The notes under the pieces were generated by a model. That model had not been told where the DNA came from and did not search any database. It was given only the letters and a program-made list of their open reading frames with translations. The position numbers were made by a program, and so were the translations under genes. Shown here in pieces: positions 1 to 11,377 of a stretch of DNA of 64,000 nt (positions are counted from its first letter, which is position 1; every line of letters starts with the position of its first letter). The stretch comes from Thereva unica (lineage: Eukaryota > Arthropoda > Insecta > Diptera > Therevidae): assembly GCA_949987705.1 (NCBI GenBank), contig OX465282.1:69995922-70059921 (forward strand), in the 5' to 3' direction.

Positions 1-760
1 TATCTCTAGGACTCTAGTATAGCACTTTCTGGCATGGCTTTCGCTGTTTGGACTTGACATACAGTGGTAAGCGCGGAATTCCTTCAGTGGTCTATTGATG
101 TATTTTGAATGTTTTTTTAACCCTGGAGTATTTAAATTCCCGGTTCGAATTTTTGGTTCAAACCTTGAACGAAATTCACCAAAGTTTCTCTATAAATCAT
201 TACGGAAATAAGTACATGCTTCTTAAAGTCATCATTTTCCGGTTTTTTCAGGTTCATAAAGTTTTAAATGAGGCTAAGAAAGCGCCTTTGATATTCCCAT
301 TGAAAGATTAACGGTCAGTTAAAAGATCCGCGGAATTATATGAAGGTTAGAATTTCCATTATCTGCATTTAAAAAAAAGACTTAGCCTAGTCAACAGGTA
401 TAAGAAGATCCGTGCCCAGGCAAAACGTTTTATGCATCGAGAATATCAGGATTTATTAAAAGGACTTATAAAATGATATAAAATTCGAATGTCGGAAATA
501 TTCCTATTCACCAATAATAACGCTATTAACAAAACAAAAAGGGATAGCTAGAGGTGCCCGCATTTTGAAAAGGTAATTATTTTGAACGAATGCAAATCTC
601 ACAAGCCTAGTCCAAATCGGAAAATGCTGAGCTGAGGTGAAATCTAGCTGGCCGCCTTCGTCGATATTGAGGAAACTTTCAACGAAGAATTACGATGAAA
701 TAACTCTGCCAAATTGTTGGGCCGCAGAAGAGAGGCCCTGGTTGGCATGATGCACTCTAT
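1..760. other. Unassigned AT-rich sequence
   Basis: I see no protein similarity, RNA gene or clear repeat structure here. Open frames are short and lack any recognisable domain. Confidence 0.5.
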
Positions 761-769
761 ATTCTCGTT

Positions 770-1600
770 TAATCTATCTATATAAATATAATTGAAGTGT
801 CTGTCTGTTATTTCAAAATAATTGTATTTTTCTAAGTTCATATGGTTATTTACATCATATTAAAACGAAATCACGCATTTTCAAAATTTTTGTCTGTCTG
901 TATGTCTGTCTGTTTGTCCGGGCCAATCTCGGAATCCGATTAAGATGGGACTTTCACTGGAAGATTCAGTATTTTTGCGAGCATGATTTAGGCTGTTTGT
1001 ATATCCTTTATATTAGCTTCGTCTGTATGGTATGCATATATATATATGTATTTAACCAAATATTGCAACTCGACTTTGACCCACTTCCATATAACCGATC
1101 AACTTAAAATTTTGCACGTACATATGTATAGTTCGCGTAACAATGCAATCTTATCATTTTGTAAAAAAATCAAGATGGCGGTTCCAAGATGGTGGCCGAA
1201 TTTCGCAATTGTGATCGCCGACCCCCGATATGGGTATCAAATGAAAGGGAATGATAAGTAGAATGCAATTAGCTACTTGGTGTCTGTCCAAATTAAAGTG
1301 GTGGCCGCCTCAAAATGGCTGACTACCTTATTCTTTACAACCCACTCGATGGTATTTGTATCAAGCGAAAAGATATGACAACTAGAATACTATTAGCTGT
1401 GTGCGTCATTCCAAATTCAAAATGGCGGTCAACACAAAATAGTGATTTATCTTTTTCTTTACCACGCTAGCGGTATGAGGAACAAAAGAAAGTGTATGAC
1501 GAGTATACTACAGTAAGCTGTGTGACGTCATTTTAAATATAATATGGCGGTCACTGCAAAGTCGTGGAAGACGTATAATAAACTAAATAGCAGAAAATAA
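770..1600 (+). repeat. Interspersed insect repeat with three ~120-bp internal units
   Basis: The stretch opens with repeated 'gtctgtctg' motifs (about 800-920). From about 1215 to 1570 it carries three imperfect units spaced about 120 bp: each begins near a 'ggtatcaaatgaaagg'-like block (about 1231, 1351, 1471), passes through 'agaatgcaattagct'-like sequence and ends near 'aaaatggcgg'. The part at 1050-1260 matches 29285-29475 in inverted orientation, so it is a dispersed family. I cannot assign the class; a Helitron-like or other non-coding element is possible. Confidence 0.5.
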
Positions 1601-1619
1601 AAAACATATGCTTTTAGTT

Positions 1620-2778
1620 TATAAAAGAGAAGGAAAGAGCCTTCCTTTTGGAAATGTAAAAAAGCGTGGGGCGCTAGCCAAAGTTCCCGTGTTAATAAAA
1701 CAATAATATAGGTAAAGAGTCTGTCATGACTTTCTTAATTAATCTCATATCGCTTAAAATACGTGCAGATAAAAGGGTTTCAGGGCCTTAAGGTAGCAGG
1801 GTCATTAGAAGAGATTGCGGAAATTTTACTCACATAAAGAAAAACAGCTCATTCTATGTGTAAGAAACCGAGCGAACAAAGCAAAGTTTTACAAGACTAC
1901 ATGAGAGTTTTCTGGGCCTGGGATGAATGTACCATGGCATATAATGTATCTATTGAAGCCGTTAACGGAGCAATGCAAGATTTTAGAAGTAAAAACCAAT
2001 TATTTTGGGGAGTAACTAGATTTCGGGAAAACGTTGCCAGTTACCCGAGAGATACGCGGGCCGTTGAAATTAGTGCATGTCTTAAATGATCACTCATTTA
2101 AGGACAGATTGAAAAACGTCATTTAAAACAAAATATGTGAGCGCAATCTGAAAGTTCAGAATTCAGTATTATTCCCTTCAATATAGGATTTAGTAAATGT
2201 TCTGAGATTAGTGATAATCAGGACATTGAGCTGCTAGCTGCTCTTTGAAAGTTAATAATAGACACAGAAATGATGACCGACATTTATGACGATTTGCAAA
2301 TATCGACTCGACTTAGTAATGCTACAAACGTTGTATACAAGTGAAACATCTAGTGCCGTTTATAAAGAAGCGTTACAGTGAATTAATATATTATGAACAT
2401 TTTTACATAGCCAGTGCGGGCGGTATGGCCAGCTGCTAAAACATGCAGCAATTTTTACTTAATTTTTGGGTTACTATAGAGACTTGGTTAACATATGAAA
2501 ACCTAATCTCACAACCGATTTTTTTCATATGTAAACAAAAATGTTCCTCCACCAACCCCCTTTCCAACGAAGTAAAAGTTATTAATAATTTCTTTTAGGG
2601 ACTGAATATTAGAAATTTAAATAGCCAAATACCCTATCAGTGCAGGACTTTTTCAGTTTATCCTGGACAGACAGCGGGCTCTGTTTTATTTATATACATA
2701 AGATGTTTTGTACAATTTATTATTGTGTACTTGCTTCTTGGTTGTGGATTAAATAAAAATTGGGAGGTTTTTCTAACT
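1620..2778. other. Unassigned sequence
   Basis: No recognisable gene. A 77-residue open frame at 1856-2089 has no domain I recognise. 'tatatacataaga' occurs twice (about 2693 and 2826), on either side of the hairpin described next. Confidence 0.4.
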
Positions 2779-2813
2779 GAGGAGATTTGAAACAGACTGT
2801 TTCAACTCTCCTC
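2779..2813. repeat. Perfect-stem hairpin
   Basis: A stem of GAGGAG then TTGAAACAG pairs with CTGTTTCAA then CTCCTC around a one-base loop, with a small internal mismatch. It lies just upstream of the pogo remnant and could be part of its subterminal region; that link is inference. Confidence 0.4.
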
Positions 2814-2910
2814 ATTTTCAATTTTATATACATAAGACAGCAGTCAATAAATAACGGGCACAATAAAAAAAAATATCTTTGTTCATTTCGTTTGTTTATT
2901 TTGTTTTAGA

Positions 2911-4890
2911 ATGCCTACTGATTATAAAAGAAAGACTGACAGAGGTATGGCGAGTCGCGAAATGTATGATCTCGCAGCAGAAGAAGTAGCTTGCGACAGA
3001 GAAGTCTTCGTGAGGCGGCTTCGAGTTACAATCTGAACCATACCTCCCTCTACAGGTATATTAAAAAAAACTGCTTATGAAGCTAACGAAACGGCGACTG
3101 CTCCAACGGTTGTATATCCCGAAAAGACTTTTTTTACAGCTTCAGAGGAAAAAGTACTGTATGACTATCTTTTAAACTGCGCTGCTGCTAACTTTGGCCT
3201 AAGAACTAAGGAAGCCAGAACCTATAATTTTACCTATAATAGGTTGGCTGTAGAATATAATAAAAAAATGAATTCTTCTTGGACTGAGCATAAAATGGCT
3301 GGAGAGGTTTGGCTTCGATCGAACGTAATCCCGTTCTTTCTCTGAGATTACCTCAACCTACAAGTATCGCTTGAGCTACAAGTTTTAATAGAACAAACGT
3401 GTAACTTTTTTTTTTTTTTTTTTTCAAAATTATACCGGAGTACTTGACAAACACAAGTTGCAAGGGAGGGATATATCGAACGTTGCCGAATCTGCCATCA
3501 CAACTGTTCAGAAACCAGACCGCGTCATTGCCCGACGAGGACAGAAACAAGAGAGTGCCATGAGTTCCGCAGCGAGGGGAGCATTGGTTATATAGCTAGC
3601 GGGAAATGTCCTTGGGAATCACATACCCCCGATGTTCCTCTTTCGGCGGAAAAGATTTAATGATCACTTGGTACTGAGAATGGGTCCGAGTGGATGCAAG
3701 AAGAAGACTTCTATATATTTCTTAAATTTTTCAAAGACCAAATTAGGCCATCCAAAGAAAATAAATCATTGTTGTTATTAGATAACCACGCTTCACACAC
3801 AGCAGTTAAAAATATCGAGTTCTGCAAGGAAAATGGCAAAATTCTATTGACTTTTCCACCTCAGCCAATGAACAGAGCCGTTTTTGGGCCAGTGAAAAAA
3901 GCAGTTAATACTGCTTGCGACAATTGGATGCGGTCTAATCCAGGAAAAGTATTATCCATTTATGATATTCCTGGGTTAGTGAAAACATCGTTTGATACAA
4001 GGCGCAATATATCTTCCGGATTCATCCATACCAGACTTTGGCGAATTTACACTGAAATATTACAGGACGCTGATTATCTTCCGAGTCAAATTACTGATCG
4101 ACCTTTGGCCACTTCCGTTAGTCCTGGTCCATCTAGCTCTAACTTGACTTTCAAGAAGTGAAGAACTAGCGCCATGCCCTACTTCTAGCACAAGAGATAA
4201 CGTCCCCTTGCAAACAGTATTTTACAAGATTCTCGTACAATCAATCTTAAATTTACCGGCTAGTACTCCTCAAATCAGCTACGAAGCAGTAGACGTAAAC
4301 AAGTCTGCAGAAAACCCTGATAAGAATTCACCTGATCTAGCGATATCTGACGTAATGCTTATTACTATCACGATGCCTTCAACCACTGAAGATATAATAC
4401 CTGTAGCATCTGCATCACGAGATACTTCAGTTACTGTGAGAGCAATTCCATTCTCAACTGAAACCCTTACACCCTTCCCAAAAGCTTCACCAAGGAAAGG
4501 AAATCAAACAATTAGACGCAAAGCGAAATCCGCTATCTTAACCGACATTCCCGCAAAGGATGAACTAGCTTCAATCGAAGCAGCTAGAAGGGCTAAGAAA
4601 AAGGTGGAAAAACTTAACTTTGAAGAAACAAAAACAAAAACAAAAAAAAAAGATTAAAACCAGGCACTAAAACTAAAAAGCTCAAGCTTGTTAAGAATCA
4701 AAGAGAAAGCGAAGACGGCAGAAGAAGAATCCTTTTGCCTTTGTTGCTTAGAGAGCCTTTTTCTAATAGCAGAGCCAAAGAAAAATGGGTGCAATGCCTG
4801 GAATGCAACAACTGGACTCATGAAGCTTGCACTAGTGGGGAATTTTCTTATGTTTGCCACAACGGCTTGGGCTTGGGGAAGAAGTTGGCG
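2911..4890 (+). pseudogene. pogo/Tigger-type DDE transposase with PHD-like tail, degenerate
   Basis: Pogo transposases bind element ends through N-terminal helix-turn-helix domains and cut with a DDD/DDE catalytic core. The start at 2911 gives the typical basic 'YKRKTDRG' N-terminus, followed by a CENP-B-like region ('KMAGEVWLRS' near 3295). Around 3476 the usual NxDETG catalytic block reads NVAESA, so the first aspartate is lost. The second is kept in 'LLLDNHASH' (about 3773), followed by 'FCKENGKILLTFPP'. Lysine/serine-rich sequence and a Cys/His block 'WVQCLECNNWTHEACTSGE' (about 4788) represent the PHD-like finger many arthropod pogo proteins carry. Several frameshifts, stops and a T-run (3408-3424) break the frame. 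It is clearly inactive. Family assignment is firm; the element ends were not found. Confidence 0.85.
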
Positions 4891-5030
4891 ATGGACCCTG
4901 CGTTTGAGCTCTTGGATGTTGTAGGAGGTCGGAAATACTGACTTCAAGAGATAATTCCACAGTGGTTTTGTTCTATTTAGAAACGAAATGCTATCTTCTT
5001 GAATGCGCGAAAAGACAAGTTAAACAATAA

Positions 5031-5486
5031 AGCCTCAATTTTACTGGACGCAGTGCAACGCAGCGGAATGGAGAGTCAACGGAATGGAATTTTGCTGGTT
5101 ATACTGACGGATTCGAACGTACGCATATGTCACTTTCTCGGCAATGTTTTGCCAAATGTTGGACTTGTGCTTAAAATGTTTATGTCTGTGCAATTTTTTA
5201 TTATATAAAATTTCATTATCTTCCACTTCCGTTATTAATTTTTCAATATTCTCTGATGACATTTTGGGCTAAATAATAAATGACAAAATCAGCTGTTTTT
5301 AGTGCTCCTTTTGACACTTCAATCCGTCGGTTCCTTCAAGTTCCAAAGTTTTGAAACCTTAATCCGGTCCGTTCCGTTGCGTTGAGTCCAGTATAATCAC
5401 TTCAATACAATTTCTCTGCAATGAAATTCATTTTCACATTTCAATCCGGTCCGTTACGTTCCGTTGCGTCCAGTATAATTGAGGCT
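5031..5486. mobile_element. Harbinger-type MITE (456 bp), TSD TAA
   Basis: TIRs start AGCCTCAATTTTACTGGACG on the left and, read inverted, AGCCTCAATTATACTGGACG on the right; similarity continues about 40 bp inward. TAA flanks both sides (5028-5030 and 5487-5489), matching the 3-bp TWA target duplication of PIF/Harbinger. No coding capacity. It abuts the left end of the Harbinger element that follows. Confidence 0.8.
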
Positions 5487-5571
5487 TAAAGGCCGAGTCA
5501 CAACGAACGCAGCGGGGGCGGCAAAAACTCTTTTGAAACATCTTTAAATTTAACCTTTTGAACACAGGAGT

Positions 5572-5985
5572 AGCAAAAACCGAGTGAAAGAATTGAAGAG
5601 GCACGTCAAGATTTCGAAAAATGAAAAACCAACCACTGGACAAGGAAATAAGAAAAAGAGAAAGTGGGAAATGATGAGTTTTTTAAAACGTGAAATCTTT
5701 TCCAAGAGTATTAATTGCACTTATTGTAAGAGTATTTTTTTTTTCACATATTAATTTTTGTAGCACTGTCTCCAATGTTACCAGACAAGAGGACGATTCA
5801 TGTCCTATATCCATAGCGAATACACCACCACGAACTGATAATACGCCGTCACCAAAAATAAGTAAAATTCATCAAAAAATAATTCTCGGAAAAACATCTG
5901 TAATGTGGATGAAGTGGTGGACTACTTTGAGAGAAGGCATAAACAAAAAGAGGAAATAAATGCTTGCTTTTTCAAAGTTATGCCA
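5572..5985 (+). pseudogene. MADF/Myb-like DNA-binding protein of the Harbinger element, remnant
   Basis: Harbinger elements encode a second, Myb/SANT- or MADF-type DNA-binding protein that helps the transposase reach the nucleus and the element ends. The frame from 5572 reads 'NRVKELKRHVKISKNEKP' then 'KKKRKWEMMSFLK', the typical end of a MADF domain (LR-basic helix, then W and SFL). A later block around 5905, 'DEVVDYFERRHKQKEEI', resembles the C-terminal BESS-like segment of these proteins. Frameshifts separate the parts and the MADF N-terminal half is missing. Family call from motif memory; moderate confidence. Confidence 0.6.
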
Positions 5986-6705
5986 AAACTTTGAAAACCT
6001 TTAGGAAGACACGGCAGGTAATGGTAAAGAGAAAAATAGCGGACATATTTGCGACACTCAGTACGAAGAAAATGCTGAAGAGGACCGAGAGCCGTTTTTG
6101 CGGGTTTCCATTTTTTCAAACGGCAGTAACATTCCGTTAACTTCAACGTCATAATAATGCAATACCAACTGCTTCATTCTCCTACTTGACGGGCATGAGA
6201 AAGGCGCTTATTAAAAACTAGAAGATGTTCATTACCTTTTGCTTTGTTTTCGAGAAATGGTCTCATAAGGTAAGTTTTGAGACTGAATGCTTGATCACCA
6301 ACAATATGTAGCTTGGTCCATCCGTATATTAAAATTTTGATTAGCCAGTCTCTGCCCAATTGGAGATCGCTCAAGTATTCCTCCATCACTGTCTTTTCTA
6401 TAGCCGCTGATGTCTACCGCAATAAACTCGTAACTTGGGCCAATTATCGCCAGAAGAACTATAGAAATTCTATATTTATAGCACCAATAATACGATCCAC
6501 TGTTTTTGGGACATTGGATTGTAATGTGTTTTCCATCGATACTACCAAAACCATTTGGATAATGCCGCACACTCTAAGCCTTCACTAGACCTTTCCCACA
6601 ATTCTTTGTTTGGATAATGCAAATAAATAGGTTGTAGTCTTTGCCAGATACTTTTGCAAACATCCGAAACAATTCCAGTCATCGTTGATCGTCCAATTCG
6701 GAAAT

Positions 6706-7124
6706 GGGGCCTCGGTAGTCTAGAGGTAAGGCGCCTGACTGCTATCCCCAGAGGTCCCGGGTTCGAATCCCGGCGGCGCCACGGTCCTTCGCCTTTCCCA
6801 CCTAACTTTCCTTCTTTCTTCTTCCCTCTTTACATTCCTGATTCCCCTGTCATAGCCTTCCCTAGTCCTTCCCCGCTCCACCAAGCGCATGCCATAGGTT
6901 GGTTGATGAGCGAGTTGTTCTCGGCGCCCCGATGTCAGAGTCGCGAAATGGTTGTGAGTAGGAGGAATAAAAATATCGCGGCTAGGTTGTGACAGTTACT
7001 TCCTTCTCTTCTCTCTATCTTCCGGGTAGAGCTGCTGTTCGACATTCACTCTATACGAAAAAGTAGATTGTCGACAGTACAAAGGGACTTTCCCTAAGCC
7101 TCTAGTCTGTCACATAAAAAAAAA
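6706..7124 (+). mobile_element. tRNA-derived SINE, copy 1
   Basis: The head is tRNA-like: an A-box region 'TAGTCTAGAGG' and a B box 'GGTTCGAATCC' inside GGCCTCGG...GGCGCC, which would allow RNA polymerase III transcription. A tRNA-unrelated body of about 340 bp follows, ending 'AGTCTGTCACAT' and an A tract. It interrupts the Harbinger transposase frame exactly between 'WCKTIAL' and 'FRIGRST'. A second copy lies at 40451-42674. No clean TSD was identified. Confidence 0.85.
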
Positions 7125-7370
7125 CTTAATGCAATGGTTTTACACCAGTCTTCTGTGGCCAAAACTCTAAAAGACTTTTGTATCAGATATTTAAAGTATT
7201 CCGGAAAAGAAAATATTATACCTTAGGTTAAGGCCCTAATACACTCAGCGACGAAGTCCAACATGAAATTCAGTTCCAACAACAAAATATCAAGGGAAAC
7301 TTAAAAAAATACAGTCACAAAATTAAACTAACCCAATCTCAAAAACCTCCTAACACAGTCAAAATTACCT

Positions 7371-7396
7371 GTTGTGCACTGCTTGCAGTGCACAAC
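7371..7396. repeat. Perfect 11-bp stem, 4-base loop hairpin
   Basis: GTTGTGCACTG pairs exactly with CAGTGCACAAC around CTTG. It sits inside the 7231-9542 element. Role unknown; possibly a subterminal or cruciform-forming sequence. Confidence 0.6.
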
Positions 7397-7596
7397 ACGG
7401 CCGCCGGAGGGGAAATCTTTGCACAATAAAGGGGTTCTGCTGCATTCGTATGTCTTGTTGGGCTTCACTTTATGAGTGCGTGCCCGAGGTAAATTTTCTG
7501 GCGATTTTCAAGAAATCTCTTCTGCGGTGTCGCCGGCTTGAAATTGAAGCCAGTGTTAGATAATTACGAATGGAAATTGAATTAATGTCGCAGTAA

Positions 7597-8124
7597 AGCT
7601 GCTGATAGAATTTCGCTCAAACGCGGTGCGGACATTGACAGATAGAGTAAAGTGTGTGTATTGCAATGCGAACTAACGAGATGTGGCTTGAGCACTACGC
7701 ACACACCGCGTAAGTTGCTTTACTTTCTACTTCTGGCGCGTTGCCGCCCGGTCCAGTGTAAAAAAGTTGTTTGTGTGTGTGTGTTTTGAGTCGTGTTTTG
7801 GTGTTGGTGGGCATTTTGTTTATGTTTTGAATCGTGTGCTGGTGAAGGGGATAAGAAATTTGTTGAATTTCATAATTATTTCGAAATTGTGGTGATGGAA
7901 TTAATACCTAGAACAAATACAAGTCCTGTGGGATAGAAAATTAATACGCAAATCATACAGCTTTTTCAATTTATTTCGTATCACGTCCACTTGTCACTTT
8001 GATTTTTAGGTTGTGTCAAAGTCGGTACGCGACACCAGCACGGCGACTTTGTGTCAGTGAAAAATCCGCGCACACCGCGAAGCCAATGTCCGCACCGCGT
8101 TTGAGCGAAATTCTATCACCAGCT
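7597..8124. mobile_element. MITE (528 bp) with ~40-bp TIR
   Basis: Left AGCTGCTGATAGAATTTCGC and inverted right AGCTGGTGATAGAATTTCGC continue identically through CTCAAACGCGGTGCGGACAT. TAA precedes the left end; the right flank was altered by the adjacent MITE. No coding capacity. Nested in 7231-9542. Confidence 0.8.
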
Positions 8125-8126
8125 TA

Positions 8127-8602
8127 AGCCCTGGACAGACATGTGATTTCGGTATCATAATATTGAGATCACGATATCAAAATAAACTAAGTAGTGACAG
8201 ACATAATATTATGATATCTGTGGCAGTTGTATTTTTGACAGTTGGAATTTAAATTTCTAAGGAGAAAGTGAAACTGCTTGGAAATACAATCGTATTCTAC
8301 TTTAATAAATAGTTACTATAGTAACTATACAAAACTAAACAAATATAAAAATTTTAAAGGTAACTTGATATTTCAAAAGAGCAAAAGTTTGAGTTTTTAT
8401 AATTTCCGCTAGCGAAAAATAGCGCTGCTCTCACTAGAAATTACTCATATCATGTTAATATTATGAAAATCAGCTGTGTTTCGATATTACGTTAATATCA
8501 TGTTGTTGCGTTTTGATATAATGATATGGGGGTGACAGACATATCCGAATATTATAATATTAGGAATATTATGATATCGAAATCACATGTCTGTCCAGGG
8601 CT
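8127..8602. mobile_element. MITE (476 bp), TSD TTA
   Basis: TIRs begin AGCCCTGGACAGACATGTGA at both ends, with similarity for about 38 bp. TTA flanks both sides (8124-8126, 8603-8605). The interior is AT-rich with ATGATAT-type repeats. It inserted at the right edge of the preceding MITE. Confidence 0.85.
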
Positions 8603-10059
8603 TTATGCACTCTACAAACTTGTTCCTGTCATGGGATATGAGAATAGATCTTTTTTGTTGGATATTTAAATTTTTCTTTCATGTGAAATTTTTATATCGC
8701 TGCTTTTGCTGATTTGAAATTTAGCAAGTGCGGCTAATAAACAATAAATGCGGCTAAAAAGACAATAATGAAAAACAAGGATGTCATAAAACTTAATTAT
8801 TACATGAAGGTAGTATTTGCAATTAAAATATTTTCTTGGGTTTTTCATAAAGCCAAGATAATAAACACCGATTGATCACTACCTGACCACCGGATAAAGG
8901 CAATAATCCCTAAATTCTCAATTCAAGGAAATCACCATCAAGCAAGTCATCTTGCCAAACAAACCGATTTTTCCTCATATTTTATTTTTTCCCGAAAATA
9001 CGATCACCATCCATGCCTGCAACAAAAAAGGTTTGAAATTTCCCCTGCAAAAGCCGAAGCAGAAGCTCTCACTTATACAAACGCATCTCGTGTAAGATTA
9101 CGCAAATGCTTTATACAGAATACAACTAGCGCAGAGATTTGCTTGGAGCGGAAATTTGATGTATTAAAACTGAAGAATTTTAGGGAATTTTCGTTCTTAA
9201 ATTTTGTGGACAATTTTTAAAACATAATTTACTCATGAAAGAAGGCTAAAATTCAAAAAATTTCCACCATGAATAGCTAGATAATCGATTTAAGTTTATC
9301 GTACATTAAAAAATTTTTAAAATTTTTCCACCTAAATAGGAGTATTTTCCGGGCGCAGGTACGGAACTTTGAACCATTATAACTAATATACTAATAAAAT
9401 ATTAAAATGTTCCACCATGAATAGCTAGATTTATGTTTTCTTAAAAATACCTAATTTAAATTATTTAATTTGGTTTGATAGTTTTCTTAATATTTGCGGG
9501 CGCGCGATACCCTATAATTGCTCGATTGAGTGTATTAGGCCCTTAAGGGCAAGTCTTTCCCTGGATGATATACTTTCTCTAAAATTGGTAGTTCGACTTT
9601 GTATATCTTCCTCAAGTAGTCCGTGTAGCTCTTCAAATGAAGCTTTTGTCATTCGAAAATATTGGTAAAACCGGGCGTCATCACTTCTTAATTTTCTAAC
9701 AAGTCTAGAAAATCCTTCTAGCTGTTTCCTTTTCTTTATTATCGGATGCTTCCAGTATTTTCTTGCTTTCCTCTGCTCGTCTGCAACCATAGCCACTAAC
9801 AATAAAAGTGCGTCGTCGGAACTACTACACATTTTAATTCACTTTCAATAGCACGAGTTACAATATTAGTTTGAATTTTAACATAAAATACCAAATCGCG
9901 TAAATACCATAAAGCAATCACCTCATGTTTTGATAATAAATTAAAAATGAAAATTCGTAATATGTCGCGCCGCGCCGCGTCTGATGTGAATCAGACGCCT
10001 TTCAGTCTCTTCATGCGCTACACCGTGTCGCACCGCTCCGCGTTTGGTGTGACCTGGTC

Positions 10060-11377
10060 TTGCATACTCCTATCCGCACTGGTCATCAATAATGTTCATG
10101 ATACAGCTGTAAAAAACACTTAACACAATAAGTACAAAAAAATACCCCATACTTAACTAGAAGATTATTTGATGGATAAAAATAGGCAATTCAAGCGTGT
10201 CCTTGTCATTGCTGAATCGTGTGATCACTTTCACAAAACGCGTGCATATACTTAAATTAAAAACGTAACAAACACTTGATCCCAAGATTTAAATCAGAAA
10301 TAAGTGAGTCGAACAAAGCATAAAACGCTACTAAGCTAACAAGTGACGGCGCTCCAGACGGTGACTGGCACGTGACCACTTTGTTACTATTTAAAAATCC
10401 AACCCAAAAGTATCTTCGTATCTATAAACATTTTTTTTGCTTCTCAGTGTAATAAGCCAGTTTCCCCTAGGTAGTGCCCCGATTAATTCAATCACCCTTT
10501 GTAAAATTTGGCTGTTTCCCTGATATGAATCGAATCTCAGCCACAGGTGGTCGATGGAGGGTTTTTAGTTTTTCCTGAATTTATTACGTTGAATTTTTCT
10601 TTTGCCTCATATGAAAACTACTGAATAGATTCTATGACATACTAAGGGTTCAATCAATATAAACCCTAGTAAAGCTTCGTTAAATATTTGCTGGAAAGTT
10701 ATATGAAACTATAGCATTACTTAGAGTAAAGACAATATGTTGGGCAAAAACTACATCCAGAAACCCTAGGTAAGTAAATACGAGCATTTAAAAACTCCCC
10801 TTAATCATCAAAAACCATTGTCCACTAACACAAACAATATCAGAAATGCGAATTGACCCTCGCCAACTATGTTACTTTCTTAACCTTAGCAGTGATAATA
10901 TCAGGACGATATCGAAGCCAGCTCTTTTATTTACATAAGAGTGCAATCAAACGGATCCAAACAATACCGAAATCGGATAATTGCTATCAGCAAACAGGAG
11001 TTGCCTTTTTCGTAGCAAGAATGGCAGCGACAAAGGATGTCGATTACTTCCCAACGAGGGGTTATATGAGGGGTTGAAAATGTTTTCCCGTGGGACGAAT
11101 TTAATTTTAACAAAAGCAAGTCCATTATCAATTAGGAATTTTCTGTTATTTGTTACTTGTTTATCTCTTAATCTTAAATAACGCTCTATTTTTTATTTAG
11201 AAGCGGGAAGAGATTGCAATAATCGCACTTTAATATGTCAAATTATTCTGATGGTTGCAGGAGTAAGTTAGGGCAGCACAAAAATACATTCTTTGCATTC
11301 TAGGCTTGTTTAAAATTTAATTCCTTTGAATACATACATATATAGTCTGGGATCATTACTAGTCCTATAAATAGGTA
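10060..11377. other. Unassigned sequence
   Basis: No protein similarity or clear repeat structure. The open frames here are short and overlap on both strands, as expected by chance. Confidence 0.45.

Larger units (their letters stand above)
7231..9542. mobile_element. 2.3-kb TIR element, TSD TTA, inserted in the Harbinger transposase
   Basis: The left end AGGCCCTAATACACTC and the inverted right end GGGCCTAATACACTC form the TIR; TTA flanks both sides (7228-7230, 9543-9545). The host frame reads through when the element is removed. No transposase is encoded. It contains a hairpin and two MITEs, and a direct repeat 'CCACCATGAATAGCTAGAT' near 9263 and 9412. Probably a non-autonomous PIF/Harbinger derivative enlarged by later insertions. 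Confidence 0.75.
5960..9832 (-). pseudogene. Harbinger transposase (DDE_Tnp_4), split by two insertions
   Basis: Start at 9832 gives the N-terminal domain ('RKARKYWKHPIIKKRK', 'FYQYFRMTKASFEELHGLL', 'SSRERLAL'). The frame is cut at 9546 by the 7231-9542 element and resumes at 7230 with NLRY, then is cut again by the SINE and resumes near 6705 with 'FRIGRSTMTGIVSDVCKSIW'. The catalytic block follows: 'GSIDGKHITIQCP' (6540), 'VDISGYRKDSDGG' and 'AFSLKTYLMRP'. The family's final 'ARRVVENAF' region appears as 'HARQVGE' then a stop. Several frameshifts are present; not functional. The junction reading ALxNLRY across the insertion supports the 3-bp TSD model. Confidence 0.85.
5491..10059. mobile_element. 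PIF/Harbinger element, degenerate and nested
   Basis: Imperfect TIRs: left GGCCGAGTCACAACGAACGC, right (inverted) GACCAGGTCACACCAAACGC. Between them lie the two genes expected of Harbinger elements, here convergent: a MADF-type gene on + and the transposase on -. The transposase frame is broken by a SINE (6706-7124) and a 2.3-kb element (7231-9542). Removing the insertions leaves an element of about 1.8 kb. A matching TSD is not obvious at the outer ends. Confidence 0.75.

Noticed and set aside
1856..2089. 77-residue open frame as a gene
   Set aside because: No recognised domain, no start or splice context, and length expected by chance.
6706..6780. Functional tRNA gene
   Set aside because: The tRNA-like head continues into a SINE body that is shared with 40451-42674, and the fold is imperfect.
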